64,000 nt of DNA from Tessaracoccus palaemonis. Its GTDB lineage: Bacteria; Actinomycetota; Actinomycetes; Propionibacteriales; Propionibacteriaceae. Positions 7,980 to 16,991 of the stretch are shown here, one piece after another. Location: contig NZ_CP079216.1 of assembly GCF_019316905.1 (NCBI RefSeq), forward strand, positions 1,240,001 to 1,304,000, read 5' to 3'. The position numbers and the translations under genes were made by a program. The first letter of the stretch is position 1. Every line of letters starts with the position of its first letter. The notes beneath the pieces are model-generated. The model searched no databases. It had not been told where the DNA came from and saw only the letters and a list, made by a program, of their open reading frames with translations.

Positions 7980-9023
7980 TCAGGCCTCGTCGGGCTGGGG
8001 CATCCGCCGTCGCAGGGCAGCGGACGCCACGGCGACGACCGTGCCGACCGTCACGCCGACGAACGTGTCGAGGACCCGGTCGCGCACCAGCGCGGCCGGG
8101 TCCGCCGCGACCGCCATCTGCACCATGATCAGCGCGATCGTCGTCGCGAACAGCATGGCCAGCGCGTAGTTGTGGTCCATCAGGATCTCGACGATGCCCT
8201 GGAAGACCATCGCCAGGATCACCAGCGCCCAGTGGGGGAGACCCAGCGCCATGACGCCCGCGGCGAGCAGCACGCCGACCAGCGTGCCGACGAGGCGCTG
8301 CAGGCCGCGCGCGACGCGGGCCGTGACGTACGCGCCCGAGAGCGCGGCCACGGAGGCGACCATCGCCCAGTACCAGTGCCCGGCGGCGACGACGAGCCCG
8401 GCGCAGCCGGCGAGCGTCGACCCGACGAGGATGGTCAGCGCGACCGGGACCGCCTGCGGGTTCGGCGTCGGCCTCGGGGCCGGGCCCCTGAGGTCCCGCC
8501 AGCGACCCCGCACGACGCCGAGGCCCGCGGTGACGAGCAGGCTGAACAGCACGGTGCAGCCGCCCACCACGATCACGTGGCTGAACGAGACGAGCGTCGC
8601 GGGCAGGGCCGCCGTCGTGCCGGAGGCGAAGGCCGAGAACAGGCCACCCGGCGGGTGCCACTTCATGACGGCGGCCACCCAGGTGACCACCGAGGCGATG
8701 ACCGCCACCCCCAGGACGCGCATGGGAGCGGGCGCGTCCAGGTATGACATCCAGGTGCCGAGCAGCATCGCCGAGACCAGCATGACGCCGGCGCTGGCCT
8801 GCATCCAGAGCCGCTCGCCGTAGCGGTCATGGCGCCCGTACACGGAGGTGAAGGCCGCGAACGACGCGTACATGCCGAGGTCGAGCCGCCCGACCAGCAG
8901 CAGCACGATCAGGGGCACGCCCAGGCATACCGCCGAGCGGACGGCGACGCGAACGCCGCCCTTGTAGGGGCCGATGCGGACCGCGTGGTCGAACACCTCA
9001 CGGGCGCTGTCCCGCAGGGCCAT
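7980..9023 (-). CDS. FUSC family membrane protein
   Basis: 347 aa with two blocks of hydrophobic helices separated by a polar loop near residue 170 (RGRWRDLRGPAPRP), the layout of fusaric-acid-resistance/aromatic-acid-exporter (FUSC) domain proteins. No substrate can be assigned. The ATG at 9023 was chosen because membrane-protein composition begins there; the open frame continues further upstream but reads as an Arg/Pro-rich shadow of the IclR gene. The stop lies 8 bp from the convergent SDR stop. It is 7 bp downstream of the IclR stop, so it may be co-transcribed with it. Confidence 0.75.
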   Translation of the reverse strand: MALRDSAREVFDHAVRIGPYKGGVRVAVRSAVCLGVPLIVLLLVGRLDLGMYASFAAFTSVYGRHDRYGERLWMQASAGVMLVSAMLLGTWMSYLDAPAPMRVLGVAVIASVVTWVAAVMKWHPPGGLFSAFASGTTAALPATLVSFSHVIVVGGCTVLFSLLVTAGLGVVRGRWRDLRGPAPRPTPNPQAVPVALTILVGSTLAGCAGLVVAAGHWYWAMVASVAALSGAYVTARVARGLQRLVGTLVGVLLAAGVMALGLPHWALVILAMVFQGIVEILMDHNYALAMLFATTIALIMVQMAVAADPAALVRDRVLDTFVGVTVGTVVAVASAALRRRMPQPDEA

Positions 9024-9030
9024 GGGGGTT

Positions 9031-9756
9031 CTACTCCGGCGCGCCGCTGCGGCGCAGGACCTCGCTGAGTCGCTCGGCCGCCGCGAGCACGGCGGGCGCG
9101 TGCAGTCGGCCGGGGGAGCGGGTGAGGCGCTCGATCGGACCGGAGACGGAGACGGCGGCGATGAGCTTGCCCGACGGGGCCAGGACCGGCGCCGACACCG
9201 ACGCCACACCGGTCTCGCGCTCGGCCACCGACTGGGCCCAGCCTCGACGGCGAACGGCCTGCAGCGTCGCCAGGGAGAACGAGGCGTGGTCGAGCAGCTT
9301 CTCGATCTTGTCCGGCTCCTCCCAGGCCAGCAGCACCTGGGCGGCGGAACCGGCATTCATGGGTAGCTGGGCGCCGATCGGGACGGTGTCGCGCAGGCCG
9401 TGGGGGCGCTCGACGGCGGCGACGCAGATGCGCTGGTCGCCCTGCCGGCGGAACAGCTGCACCGACTCGCCGGTGATGTCGCGCAGCCTGCCGAGGATCG
9501 GGCCGGCGGTGGCCAGCAGCGGATCCTCGCCTGCGGACTCCGCCAGCTCGATCAGGCGGGGGCCGAGCACGAAGCGGCCCTGGAGGTCGCGCCCGACGAA
9601 GCGGTGGTGCTCGAGCGCCACGGCCAGGCGGTGGGCCGTCGGCCGGGCCAGTCCGGTGGCCGTCACGAGGCCGGCGAGGGTCAGGGGATTGTGTTCGAGG
9701 GCAGACAGCACGGCGGCCGCCTTGTCGAGTACTCCGACGCCAGAAGAATCGTCCAT
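9031..9756 (-). CDS. IclR-family regulator, NdgR/LtbR-like (leucine biosynthesis)
   Basis: 241 aa. An N-terminal winged HTH (LAGLVTATGLARPTAHRLAVAL, residues ~25-46) is followed by an IclR effector-binding domain. The gene is divergent from leuCD, the arrangement of LtbR in Corynebacterium and NdgR in Streptomyces, IclR proteins that control leuCD and, in some species, leuB. That role is inferred from position and family. The ATG at 9756 was preferred: GATATT on the minus strand ends 8 nt before it, and the upstream extension reads as non-homologous sequence. The 103-bp divergent spacer contains an AT-rich stretch (ATATAACGAGAATAT) that could be part of its operator. Confidence 0.82.
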   Translation of the reverse strand: MDDSSGVGVLDKAAAVLSALEHNPLTLAGLVTATGLARPTAHRLAVALEHHRFVGRDLQGRFVLGPRLIELAESAGEDPLLATAGPILGRLRDITGESVQLFRRQGDQRICVAAVERPHGLRDTVPIGAQLPMNAGSAAQVLLAWEEPDKIEKLLDHASFSLATLQAVRRRGWAQSVAERETGVASVSAPVLAPSGKLIAAVSVSGPIERLTRSPGRLHAPAVLAAAERLSEVLRRSGAPE

Positions 9757-9816
9757 ATAACGAGAATATCCATCCGCATTGTGGACACGCAACCTCGGGG
9801 CAGCAGCCGCCCGACG

Positions 9817-9822
9817 CATACT
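9817..9822 (+). promoter_or_regulatory. Candidate -10 element for leuCD
   Basis: CATACT lies 37 nt upstream of the leuC ATG. A GAGGAG ribosome-binding site sits at 9852-9857. No clear -35 was recognised. Confidence 0.4.
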
Positions 9823-9859
9823 GGACCCCGTCAATCAGCCATCAGATGAGCGAGGAGCC

Positions 9860-11257
9860 ATGGGCAGAACCCTGAGCGAGAAGGTGTGGGACGATCACGT
9901 CGTCCGGTCGGCCGAAGGAGAGCCTGATCTCCTCTACATCGACCTCCAGCTCGTGCATGAGGTCACCAGCCCCCAGGCCTTCGAGGGCCTGCGGATGGCG
10001 GGGCGGAAGGTGCGCCGCACCGAGCTGACCCTGGCGACGGAGGATCACAACACCCCGACGCTCAACATCCTCGCCCCCATCGCCGACCCGGTATCCCGCA
10101 AGCAGGTCGACACGCTGCGCGCCAACGCCGCCGAGTTCGGCGTGCGCATCCACTCGCTGGGCGACAAGGACCAGGGCGTCGTGCACATCATCGGCCCCCA
10201 GCTCGGCGTCACCCAACCGGGCATGACGATCGTGTGCGGCGACTCGCACACCTCGACGCACGGCGCGTTCGGTGCGCTGGCCTACGGCATCGGTACCTCC
10301 GAGGTCGAGCACGTGCTCGCCACGCAGACCCTGCCTCAGGCGAAGCCGAAGACCATGGCCGTCAACATCAACGGCGAGCTGGCCGACGGCGTCACCGCCA
10401 AGGACGTCGTGCTGGCGCTGATCGCGAAGGTCGGCACCGGCGGCGGCCAGGGCTACATCGTCGAGTACCGCGGCACGACCATCGAGAACCTCTCGATGGA
10501 GGGCCGCATGACGATCTGCAACATGTCGATCGAGTGGGGCGCCAAGGCGGGCATGATCGCGCCCGACGACACGACGTTCGCCTACCTGAAGGGCCGCCCG
10601 CACGCGCCCGAGGGCGAGGACTGGGACGCCGCCGTCGAGTACTGGCGCACCCTGAAGACCGACGACGACGCCACGTTCGACGTCGAGGTCGACATCGACG
10701 CCGCCGCGCTGACCCCCTTCGTCACCTGGGGCACCAACCCCGGCCACGGCGTGCCGCTCGGCGGCGTCGTGCCCAGCCCGGAGGACTTCGACTCCGAGGT
10801 CGAGCAGGCGACCGCAGCCCGCGCGCTGGAGTACATGGCCCTGACGCCCGGCACCCCGATGCGCGACATCGCCGTCGACACCGTCTTCCTCGGCTCCTGC
10901 ACCAACGGCCGCATCGAGGACCTGCGGCTCGCCGCGTCTGTCCTGAAGGGGCGCAAGAAGGCCGACAGCATCCGCATGCTCGTGGTCCCCGGCTCCGCCC
11001 GGGTCCGCCTGCAGGCCGAGACGGAGGGCCTCGACGAGGTCTTCAAGGAGTTCGGCGCCGAGTGGCGCGCGGCCGGCTGCTCGATGTGCCTCGGCATGAA
11101 CCCCGACCAGCTCGCCCCGGGAGAGCGTTCGGCCTCCACCTCGAACCGCAACTTCGAGGGCCGCCAGGGCAAGGGCGGACGCACCCACCTGGTGTCTCCC
11201 GCCGTCGCAGCCGCCACCGCCGTCGCCGGCCATCTGGCCGCCCCCGCCGACCTCTGA
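9860..11257 (+). CDS. leuC: 3-isopropylmalate dehydratase large subunit
   Basis: 465 aa. With LeuD it isomerises 2-isopropylmalate to 3-isopropylmalate using a [4Fe-4S] cluster. Visible aconitase-superfamily motifs are [13 protein letters not shown] near residue 129, LGSCTNGR near residue 345, and [10 protein letters not shown] near residue 406; the cysteines of the last two bind the cluster. The length matches bacterial LeuC. The ATG at 9860 follows GAGGAG. The leuD start is 15 nt downstream, forming a leuCD operon divergent from an IclR regulator. Confidence 0.96.
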   Translation: MGRTLSEKVWDDHVVRSAEGEPDLLYIDLQLVHEVTSPQAFEGLRMAGRKVRRTELTLATEDHNTPTLNILAPIADPVSRKQVDTLRANAAEFGVRIHSLGDKDQGVVHIIGPQLGVTQPGMTIVCGDSHTSTHGAFGALAYGIGTSEVEHVLATQTLPQAKPKTMAVNINGELADGVTAKDVVLALIAKVGTGGGQGYIVEYRGTTIENLSMEGRMTICNMSIEWGAKAGMIAPDDTTFAYLKGRPHAPEGEDWDAAVEYWRTLKTDDDATFDVEVDIDAAALTPFVTWGTNPGHGVPLGGVVPSPEDFDSEVEQATAARALEYMALTPGTPMRDIAVDTVFLGSCTNGRIEDLRLAASVLKGRKKADSIRMLVVPGSARVRLQAETEGLDEVFKEFGAEWRAAGCSMCLGMNPDQLAPGERSASTSNRNFEGRQGKGGRTHLVSPAVAAATAVAGHLAAPADL

Positions 11258-11271
11258 TCCAGGAAGAGAAC

Positions 11272-11877
11272 ATGGAAGCGTTCATCAACCACACCGGCAT
11301 CGCGGTCCCGCTGCAGCGCAGCAACGTCGACACCGACCAGATCATCCCCGCCGTCTACCTGAAGCGCATCACGCGCACGGGCTTCGAGGACGGGCTGTTC
11401 GCCGCCTGGCGCAACGATCCCGAGTTCGTGCTCAACCGGGAGCCGTTCACCACCGGCACCATCCTGGTGCCGGGCCCCGACTTCGGGACCGGCTCCTCGC
11501 GCGAGCACGCCGTCTGGGCGCTGCAGAACTACGGCTTCAAGGTCGTCATCGGGTCGCGCTTCGGCGACATCTTCCGCTCCAACTCCGGCAAGGCCGGGCT
11601 CCTGGTCGCGCTCGTCACCGAGGAACAGGTCCGCGAGCTCTGGGCGGCCATCGAGGCCGACCCGGACGTCGAGACCACCGTCGACCTGCCGAGCCAGACC
11701 ATCACGCGCGGCGACCTGACACTGAGCTTCACGATCGACGACTACACGAAGCACCGTCTCCTCAACGGCCTCGACGACGTCTCCATGACGCTGCAGCACG
11801 AGGACGAGATCGCGGCCTACGAGGCGCGTCGCCCGAGCTGGAAGCCGAAGACGATCCCGGCGCGCACCGCCGGCTGA
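11272..11877 (+). CDS. leuD: 3-isopropylmalate dehydratase small subunit
   Basis: 201 aa, the swivelling subunit of isopropylmalate isomerase. The family markers [14 protein letters not shown] near residue 19 and [17 protein letters not shown] near residue 67 are present. GGAAGAG precedes the ATG. It completes the leuCD operon and is followed by a GC-rich hairpin. Confidence 0.96.
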   Translation: MEAFINHTGIAVPLQRSNVDTDQIIPAVYLKRITRTGFEDGLFAAWRNDPEFVLNREPFTTGTILVPGPDFGTGSSREHAVWALQNYGFKVVIGSRFGDIFRSNSGKAGLLVALVTEEQVRELWAAIEADPDVETTVDLPSQTITRGDLTLSFTIDDYTKHRLLNGLDDVSMTLQHEDEIAAYEARRPSWKPKTIPARTAG

Positions 11878-11888
11878 CAACCCTTCGT

Positions 11889-11926
11889 CGGCCCCGCTCC
11901 CCGGACGATCCCGGGTGGCGGGGCCG
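11889..11926 (+). terminator. Terminator-like hairpin after leuD
   Basis: CGGCCCCGC (11889-11897) pairs perfectly with GCGGGGCCG (11918-11926), with an inner CCCGG/CCGGG helix. It begins 11 nt after the leuD stop. There is no U-tract. Confidence 0.65.
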
Positions 11927-11989
11927 AATCACGCACACGCTGCGGCGCGGGCAGATACGGTGGGCCGGGATTGATTCCGGGGAGGCGAG

Positions 11990-14026
11990 ATGGATCCGCA
12001 TCAGTGGCTCGAGGACGTGGTCGGCGACGACGCGCTCGACTGGGTGAGGGAGCGTAACGCGCTGACCGTGGGCGAGTACGGCTCGAGCGACGACTTCGTC
12101 TCCCTCCGCGACGACCTGCTCGCGATCTACGACGCCGACGACCGGATCCCCGTCGTCAGGGCGCGCGGCGACCTGCTCTACAACTTCTGGCGCGACGGGG
12201 AACACCCACGCGGGCTGTGGCGCCGCACGACGCTCGACGAGTACCGAGGCCCCTCCCCGAAGTGGGAGACGGTCCTCGACCTCGACGCCCTGTGCGAGGC
12301 CGAGAACGAGAACTGGGTCTGGCACGGAGCCGACGTGCTGCGGCCCGGTAACCGGCGCGCGCTGATCTCGCTGTCGAGGGGCGGCGCCGACGCCGACGTC
12401 ACCCGCGAGTTCGACCTGGAGACGCTCGGATTCGTCGAGGACGGGTTCCTCCGCCCGGAGTCGAAGGGCGGGCTCTCCTGGATCGACGACGACACGGTGT
12501 TCCTCGTGTCCGCCGACGGGCCGGAGACGGTGAACCTCGCGGGCTACGGGCGACTCGTCCGCCAGTGGCGCCGCGGGACGCCCATCGATTCGGCGGAGGT
12601 GGTCTTCGCGGGCCCCGCCGACAACAACGGCTACGGCATCTACCCGGGCCGCGACCATGCCGAGGGGTTCGAGCGCGACCTGCTCGTCCACTACCTCGAC
12701 AGCCGCGACACCGCGCTGTACGTGCGGGCCATCGGCGAGGACGGGTTCACGAAGGTCGAGGCGCCCGACAGCGCCTCCAAGGACGTCCACCGGCAGTGGC
12801 TCACGATCGAGTTGCGCGAGCCGTGGACCGTCGAGGGCGTCACGTACCCGGCGGGAGCGCTGCTGGTCGCGCGGTTCGACGAGTGGCTCGCCGGGGACCG
12901 GCGCAGCCTCGAGATGGTCTTCGAGCCGACGGACACCACGTCGCTGGTCGGGGTGACCTACACCCGCGGCCACCTGGTCCTCAACGTGCTCGACGACGTG
13001 AAGAACGCGCTCGTGGTCCTCACACACGGCGGTGACGGATGGTCGAGGCGCCCGCTGGGCGGTGTGCCGGAGTTCGGCACCATCGCGGTCAGCGCCGTCG
13101 ACGGGGATGAGAGCGACGGGCTGTGGCTCAGCGTCAACGACTACCTGACGCCGCCCTCCCTCCTGCTCGGCAGCGCCGACGCGGTGGCTCCTGCGCCGGA
13201 GGTCCTGAAGTCGCAGCCGGCCATGTTCGACGCGTCGCGGCACCTGGCCGAGCAGCGTTTCGTGGTCTCTCCCGACGGCACCCGCGTTCCGTACTTCGTG
13301 GTGCGTCCGAAGGATGCCCCCTTCGACGGCTCCACACCCACGCTGCTCTACGGCTACGGGGGCTTCGAGATCCCGCTGCTGCCGGGCTATTCCGGCGGTA
13401 TCGGCAAGGGGTGGCTGGAGAAGGGCGGCGCCTACGTGGTCGCCAACATCCGGGGCGGCAGCGAGTACGGGCCGCGATGGCACCAGGCGGCTCTACGGGA
13501 GAACCGGCACCGCGCCTACGAGGACTTCGCCGCGGTCGCGCGGGACCTGGTGGCCACCGGCCTCACGTCGCCGGAGCACCTCGGCATGATGGGCGGCAGC
13601 AACGGCGGCCTGCTGGCCGGCAACATGCTCACGCAGTACCCGGAGCTGTTCGGCGCCATCGTCATCCGGGTCCCGCTGCTCGACATGCAGAGGTATCACA
13701 CGCTGCTCGCCGGGGCGTCCTGGATGGCGGAGTATGGCGACCCGGACGACCCCGCCGACTGGGAGTTCATCCAGGGCTTCTCGCCGTACCACCTGTTCGA
13801 CGCGGACCGCGAGTACCCGCCGACCCTCATCATGACCTCGACGCGCGACGACCGCGTCCATCCCGGGCATGCGCGCAAGTTCATGGCGAAGATGCTCGAG
13901 GCGGGCAAGGACGTGCGGTACTTCGAGAACATCGAGGGCGGGCACGGCGGGGCGGCCGACAACAGCCAGGCCGCCCGGATGGATGCCCTGTATCTCACGT
14001 TCCTCTGGCGTCAGCTGGCGGGCTGA
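11990..14026 (+). CDS. Prolyl oligopeptidase family serine peptidase (S9)
   Basis: 678 aa. The N-terminal ~400 residues form the beta-propeller; the C-terminal alpha/beta hydrolase carries the nucleophile in GGSNGGLLAGN near residue 533, the aspartate in STRDDRVHPGH near residue 616 and the histidine in EGGHGGAADN near residue 649. The order and length match S9A prolyl oligopeptidase / oligopeptidase B-type enzymes, cytosolic peptidases of short peptides; no signal peptide is seen. A -10-like TACGGT (11956-11961) and RBS GGGGAGGCGAG precede the ATG. The last 32 nt overlap the convergent HNH gene. Confidence 0.88.
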   Translation: MDPHQWLEDVVGDDALDWVRERNALTVGEYGSSDDFVSLRDDLLAIYDADDRIPVVRARGDLLYNFWRDGEHPRGLWRRTTLDEYRGPSPKWETVLDLDALCEAENENWVWHGADVLRPGNRRALISLSRGGADADVTREFDLETLGFVEDGFLRPESKGGLSWIDDDTVFLVSADGPETVNLAGYGRLVRQWRRGTPIDSAEVVFAGPADNNGYGIYPGRDHAEGFERDLLVHYLDSRDTALYVRAIGEDGFTKVEAPDSASKDVHRQWLTIELREPWTVEGVTYPAGALLVARFDEWLAGDRRSLEMVFEPTDTTSLVGVTYTRGHLVLNVLDDVKNALVVLTHGGDGWSRRPLGGVPEFGTIAVSAVDGDESDGLWLSVNDYLTPPSLLLGSADAVAPAPEVLKSQPAMFDASRHLAEQRFVVSPDGTRVPYFVVRPKDAPFDGSTPTLLYGYGGFEIPLLPGYSGGIGKGWLEKGGAYVVANIRGGSEYGPRWHQAALRENRHRAYEDFAAVARDLVATGLTSPEHLGMMGGSNGGLLAGNMLTQYPELFGAIVIRVPLLDMQRYHTLLAGASWMAEYGDPDDPADWEFIQGFSPYHLFDADREYPPTLIMTSTRDDRVHPGHARKFMAKMLEAGKDVRYFENIEGGHGGAADNSQAARMDALYLTFLWRQLAG

Positions 14027-15499
14027 GGTCGTCGGGCGGCCCGTCGCGGCTGGTGCCCTCTCGCGTGACGCGGTAGCGGTAGCCGAGGGGGCTGGTCCAC
14101 AGGATCTCCCATGACCCGCCCTTGGCCGGCTCCCAGTGCTGCGTCACCTGCCAGAGGTCTGCGCTCTTGGCCCGGTGGAGGGTCCTGCCGAACGGGGCGA
14201 GGTTGCCCAGTCGCGTCTGCCCGCGCCGACCGTCGATGTAGGCGACGTTGTGGTCCACGTCGAGCCCGGCGCTGGAGCGGTTGGAGAAGGGGAACGGCTC
14301 GACGGGGAACGTCAGCTGCACGGCCCGCCGCATGCGGGGCGTGGGGTCGTGCCGGTCCTCCGGGGCCATCGCCACGGCGTCGATCACCGGCTGCACCGTG
14401 ATCCGCGTGCCGGAGCCGTTGATGCCCTCGCCGAGGAACTGAGCCAGCAGGCGCGTGGTGATGTGCCCGGCCGCCTCGACGCGCGCGGCCGGGTCCAGCG
14501 TGCCGAGCGAGTCGCCGCTGATGTGCACCGCGATCCCCAGCCGCGGCGCAGCGAGCCTGAGGTCGGCCTCGGGTTCCCTGAGCTCGCATCCCGGTTCCCT
14601 GAGCTCGCATCCCGGTTCCCTGAGCTCGCATCCCGGTTCCCTGAGCTCGTCGAAGGGCATTGAGCTTGTCGAAACGTCCATGCCCGCGACGCCGGATATC
14701 AGCTCGCCGGCCGTCTCCCCACCGAGCGCGGAGGTCACCTCCACCAACGGTGCCTGACCGCTGGCGCGCTGCAGCAGCGCCAGCGCCATGGCCGGATGAG
14801 CCAGGATGCCGAGCGCCTTCGCGCGGAGTTCCGCGACGTCAGCTCGGGGTTGGTCGGGAGCAGGATCTCCGCCAGCCGGTTGACCGTGGCCATGAGGTAC
14901 TTCGCGTCGAGGACGCCCATGACGGCCGACAGGTTGACGGCGCCCTCGAAGAAGCCCCACACGTACACGCCTCGGGTGGTGCGACGCTCCCGCTCGCGCT
15001 CGTACGCGGCTACGGGGTCGGCCTCGATGATGAGCCTGTCCAGCAGCTTCATAGCGCCCGAGTAGGAGAGCCTCAGCTGCCGCGGGAGCCACCGCTCGGT
15101 CACCTGCTCGGCCACCGTCGCGTCCAGAGCCGCGCAGCGGTGGGCGGCCGCTACCGCCCTGTGCACCTCGATCTCGTCGGCCTCGACAGCGGCCAGCACC
15201 GACGGGTGGCGGTACTTGAGGCGGACCGCGTCGATGACCTTCGACGCGGCCGCGTGGGCGGAGATGCCCAGCAGCCCGGCGACCTCCAGCGCGAGGTACT
15301 GCGACGCGCCGATCTCCTCGACGGTGCCCTGCACGATGCGCTGCCGGTCGGCGAGCGCCTCGATCATCTCCACGTCGTCGAAGCGGTACTCCTCGGCGAG
15401 TTCGATAAGCATCAGCAGGACCCCGGCCTCGTCCCGGCGGCGCGCACGATCGAAGCTGACAAGCCTGTCGGCCGCCCTCTTCACGCGCTCAACGTCCAT
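13995..15499 (-). pseudogene. DUF222/HNH endonuclease (13E12-repeat family) with a one-base frameshift
   Basis: Two adjoining minus-strand frames make one DUF222-HNH protein. The first (ATG at 15499) covers the DUF222 helical domain and runs normally to LLPTNPEL at about 14840; the second continues with DVAELRAKALGILAHPAMAL through the HNH domain (DHNVAY, then GNLAPFGRTLHRAKSADLW) to the stop at 13995. One missing G (CTGACGTC where CTGGACGTC would keep frame) joins them; restored length is about 501 aa. Between the domains is an ELREPGC repeat encoded by tandem 21-bp DNA units. A PafBC-type promoter (15506-15528) and TAGCAT 6 nt from the ATG indicate a leaderless, DNA-damage-induced transcript. 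Either a recent pseudogene, a phase-variable gene or a sequencing error. Confidence 0.75.
14572..14673 (-). repeat. Tandem 21-bp repeat joined to a dispersed-type palindromic element
   Basis: Three perfect 21-bp units lie at 14572-14592, 14593-14613 and 14614-14634, then a partial fourth to 14649. They run into TGAGCTCGTCGAA (14642-14654) and TGAGCTTGTCGAA (14661-14673). On the minus strand this reads like the TTCGACAAGCTCA...GAGCTCAGGGAACCGGG repeat that I recall as dispersed in many high-GC genomes. It is in frame with the HNH gene and encodes SMPFDELREPGC followed by ELREPGC copies between the two domains. The unit length is a multiple of three, so copy-number change would keep the frame. 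Confidence 0.85.
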
Positions 15500-15505
15500 G
15501 AACCC

Positions 15506-15528
15506 ATGCTAGGTACACCCACCGACAA
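15506..15528 (-). promoter_or_regulatory. PafBC (RecA_NDp)-type DNA-damage promoter of the HNH gene
   Basis: On the minus strand: TTGTCGGTG (complement of 15520-15528), exactly 8 nt, then TAGCAT (complement of 15506-15511), and 6 nt later the ATG at 15499. This is a full match to the LexA-independent mycobacterial damage motif tTGTCRGTG-N8-TAnnnT recognised by PafBC. Confidence 0.75.
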
Positions 15529-15656
15529 TTTAGAACGGGCGAGTGATTCCGTGACAACACCTGTCAGTCTCCGGACAGCACCTGGATGCCGCGCGGCCGT
15601 CACTGGGAGCCGCTGGCTACGCTGATTGCGGGCCGTCCGGACGAGGAGTGATACAG

Positions 15657-15719
15657 ATGGTGCTGATGACCGCTGACGGGTACCGGGTTCCGACGCTGAC
15701 CGTGCGGGGGGCGGCGTGA
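15657..15719 (+). CDS. Possible 20-aa leader peptide coupled to the GIY-YIG gene
   Basis: ATG at 15657 with GAGGAG 9-10 nt upstream and a -10-like TACGCT at 15618-15623 gives MVLMTADGYRVPTLTVRGAA. It ends in a GTGA overlap with the GTG start of the GIY-YIG gene, so translation of one could load the other. It resembles no family I know and may be a remnant of a longer gene. Confidence 0.3.
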   Translation: MVLMTADGYRVPTLTVRGAA

Positions 15720-16618
15720 GCGGGAAGCACATTGAACTGTTCCTGGTGGACGGTGAGCCTGGTGGGATCACCACCGCGGAGATCGCAGGCTGGACGGGGC
15801 ATGTGCTCGCGGGTGCACGGTCCGACCTGGCACGCATCCTCAGACGCGACGAGGCGAACCGCAACGGCGCCTATCTACTGATCGGTGAGGACGAGGACGC
15901 GGTCGGCGGCATCCAGTGCTACATCGGTCGCACGGAGAACTTCGCGCAGCGGATCAGGAATCACGACGCCAACAAGGACTTCTGGGACCGCGTCGTGCTG
16001 ATCAGCGCCAAGGACGATGTCTTCAACGAGGGGCACTGGGGTTACCTCGAGGCCCGCCTCGTGGAGCTGGCGCGGCTCGCGGAGCGGTCCACTCTGCCGA
16101 ATATCCAGACACCGCAGGGCAGGAGGCTCTCCGAGGCACAGCAGTCGGACATGAATGCCTTCCTCTCCCAGTTGGAGATCGTGCTGCCAGTGCTGGGGGT
16201 GAACGTGCTCCGCATCCGACCTTCGAAGAAGGCAGCCGCGGCCCCTGTCGAGCCGGAGACGGCGGAGTCGCCGGTGTTCACCCTCGCCGATGCCAGGCAC
16301 GGGGTGTCAGCCCGGGCCCAGGTCGATGGAGACGAGTTCACGATGCTGGCCGGATCGGTCATCGTCGGCACATGGTCGCGGGTGGGCAAGTCGGAGAGCA
16401 CACGGAGGTCGTACGCGTCCCTTGCCCAGCGGCACGCCAAACTCGTCGCTGATGGTTCGATCCGCGTGGTGGGCGACACAGGCACCCTGACCCGCGACGT
16501 GGCCTTCAGCTCGCCCTCGACTGCGGGTGCAGTCGCACTGGGTCGCTCGTGCAACGGACGTATCAGCTGGCTCTGGGAAGAGGGCACGTATGCCCAGTGG
16601 GAAGCCAGGGGGCTCTGA
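15716..16618 (+). CDS. GIY-YIG nuclease domain protein with DUF4357
   Basis: 300 aa. Residues ~1-45 are the LFLVDGEPGGITTAEIAGWTGHVL segment typical of this family. A GIY-YIG-like core follows: GAYLLIG, CYIGRTENFAQRI with the catalytic arginine, and the glutamate in GHWGYLEARL. A C-terminal DUF4357 region starts around residue 185. It looks like a complete member of the GIY-YIG/DUF4357 family, whose cellular role is unknown though it is often found in restriction or accessory loci. It starts with GTG overlapping a short upstream ORF. It sits beside the damaged HNH gene, both being nuclease-type accessory genes. Confidence 0.78.
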   Translation: MSGKHIELFLVDGEPGGITTAEIAGWTGHVLAGARSDLARILRRDEANRNGAYLLIGEDEDAVGGIQCYIGRTENFAQRIRNHDANKDFWDRVVLISAKDDVFNEGHWGYLEARLVELARLAERSTLPNIQTPQGRRLSEAQQSDMNAFLSQLEIVLPVLGVNVLRIRPSKKAAAAPVEPETAESPVFTLADARHGVSARAQVDGDEFTMLAGSVIVGTWSRVGKSESTRRSYASLAQRHAKLVADGSIRVVGDTGTLTRDVAFSSPSTAGAVALGRSCNGRISWLWEEGTYAQWEARGL

Positions 16619-16679
16619 CCCGACACTCCACACGGGCCGGGGTCCCGATCGCCGACCGGGCGCAACTACGCTTGTCCCC

Positions 16680-16991
16680 ATGCATCACCGTTGGCTTCCC
16701 CCGTCGATCCTCGGCCTCGCCGCGCTCTGCGCCGCCGTCATCGGGGGCTGGGCCGTCGTCGAGGGGGCAACGATCCTCGTGCTGCTCCCGGCCGTCGTGC
16801 TCGTCGCGGCCCTCGCCACGTGGCGGACCAAGGTCGGCGTGTGGGTGGCGTTCGGCGGGGCGGCGCTCGCGCTGATCGTCGGGATGGTGCTGGGCGACCT
16901 CGTCGAGGCGTACCTCCTGCCCGCGGCGCTGTTCGCCGCGATGGCCGCCGCGCTGAAGCTGGCGCCCCGCCGGGCGGAGGTCCGGGCATGA
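16680..16991 (+). CDS. Small membrane protein, function unknown
   Basis: 103 aa with three to four hydrophobic segments (residues ~9-30, 32-48, 53-71, 74-93) and a basic C-terminus. No family was recognised. A -10-like TACGCT ends 7 nt before the ATG at 16680, so the message is probably leaderless. It overlaps plsC by 4 nt (ATGA), which suggests a link with phospholipid synthesis, but that is inference. Confidence 0.7.
   Translation: MHHRWLPPSILGLAALCAAVIGGWAVVEGATILVLLPAVVLVAALATWRTKVGVWVAFGGAALALIVGMVLGDLVEAYLLPAALFAAMAAALKLAPRRAEVRA

Noticed and set aside
10234-11271. Upstream part of a long frame in phase with leuD
   Set aside because: Arg/Gly-rich alternative reading of leuC. The real leuD starts at 11272 after a ribosome-binding site.
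14572-14649. Possible CRISPR-like repeat
   Set aside because: The 21-bp units are directly contiguous with no spacers, are in frame in a coding gene, and no cas genes are nearby.
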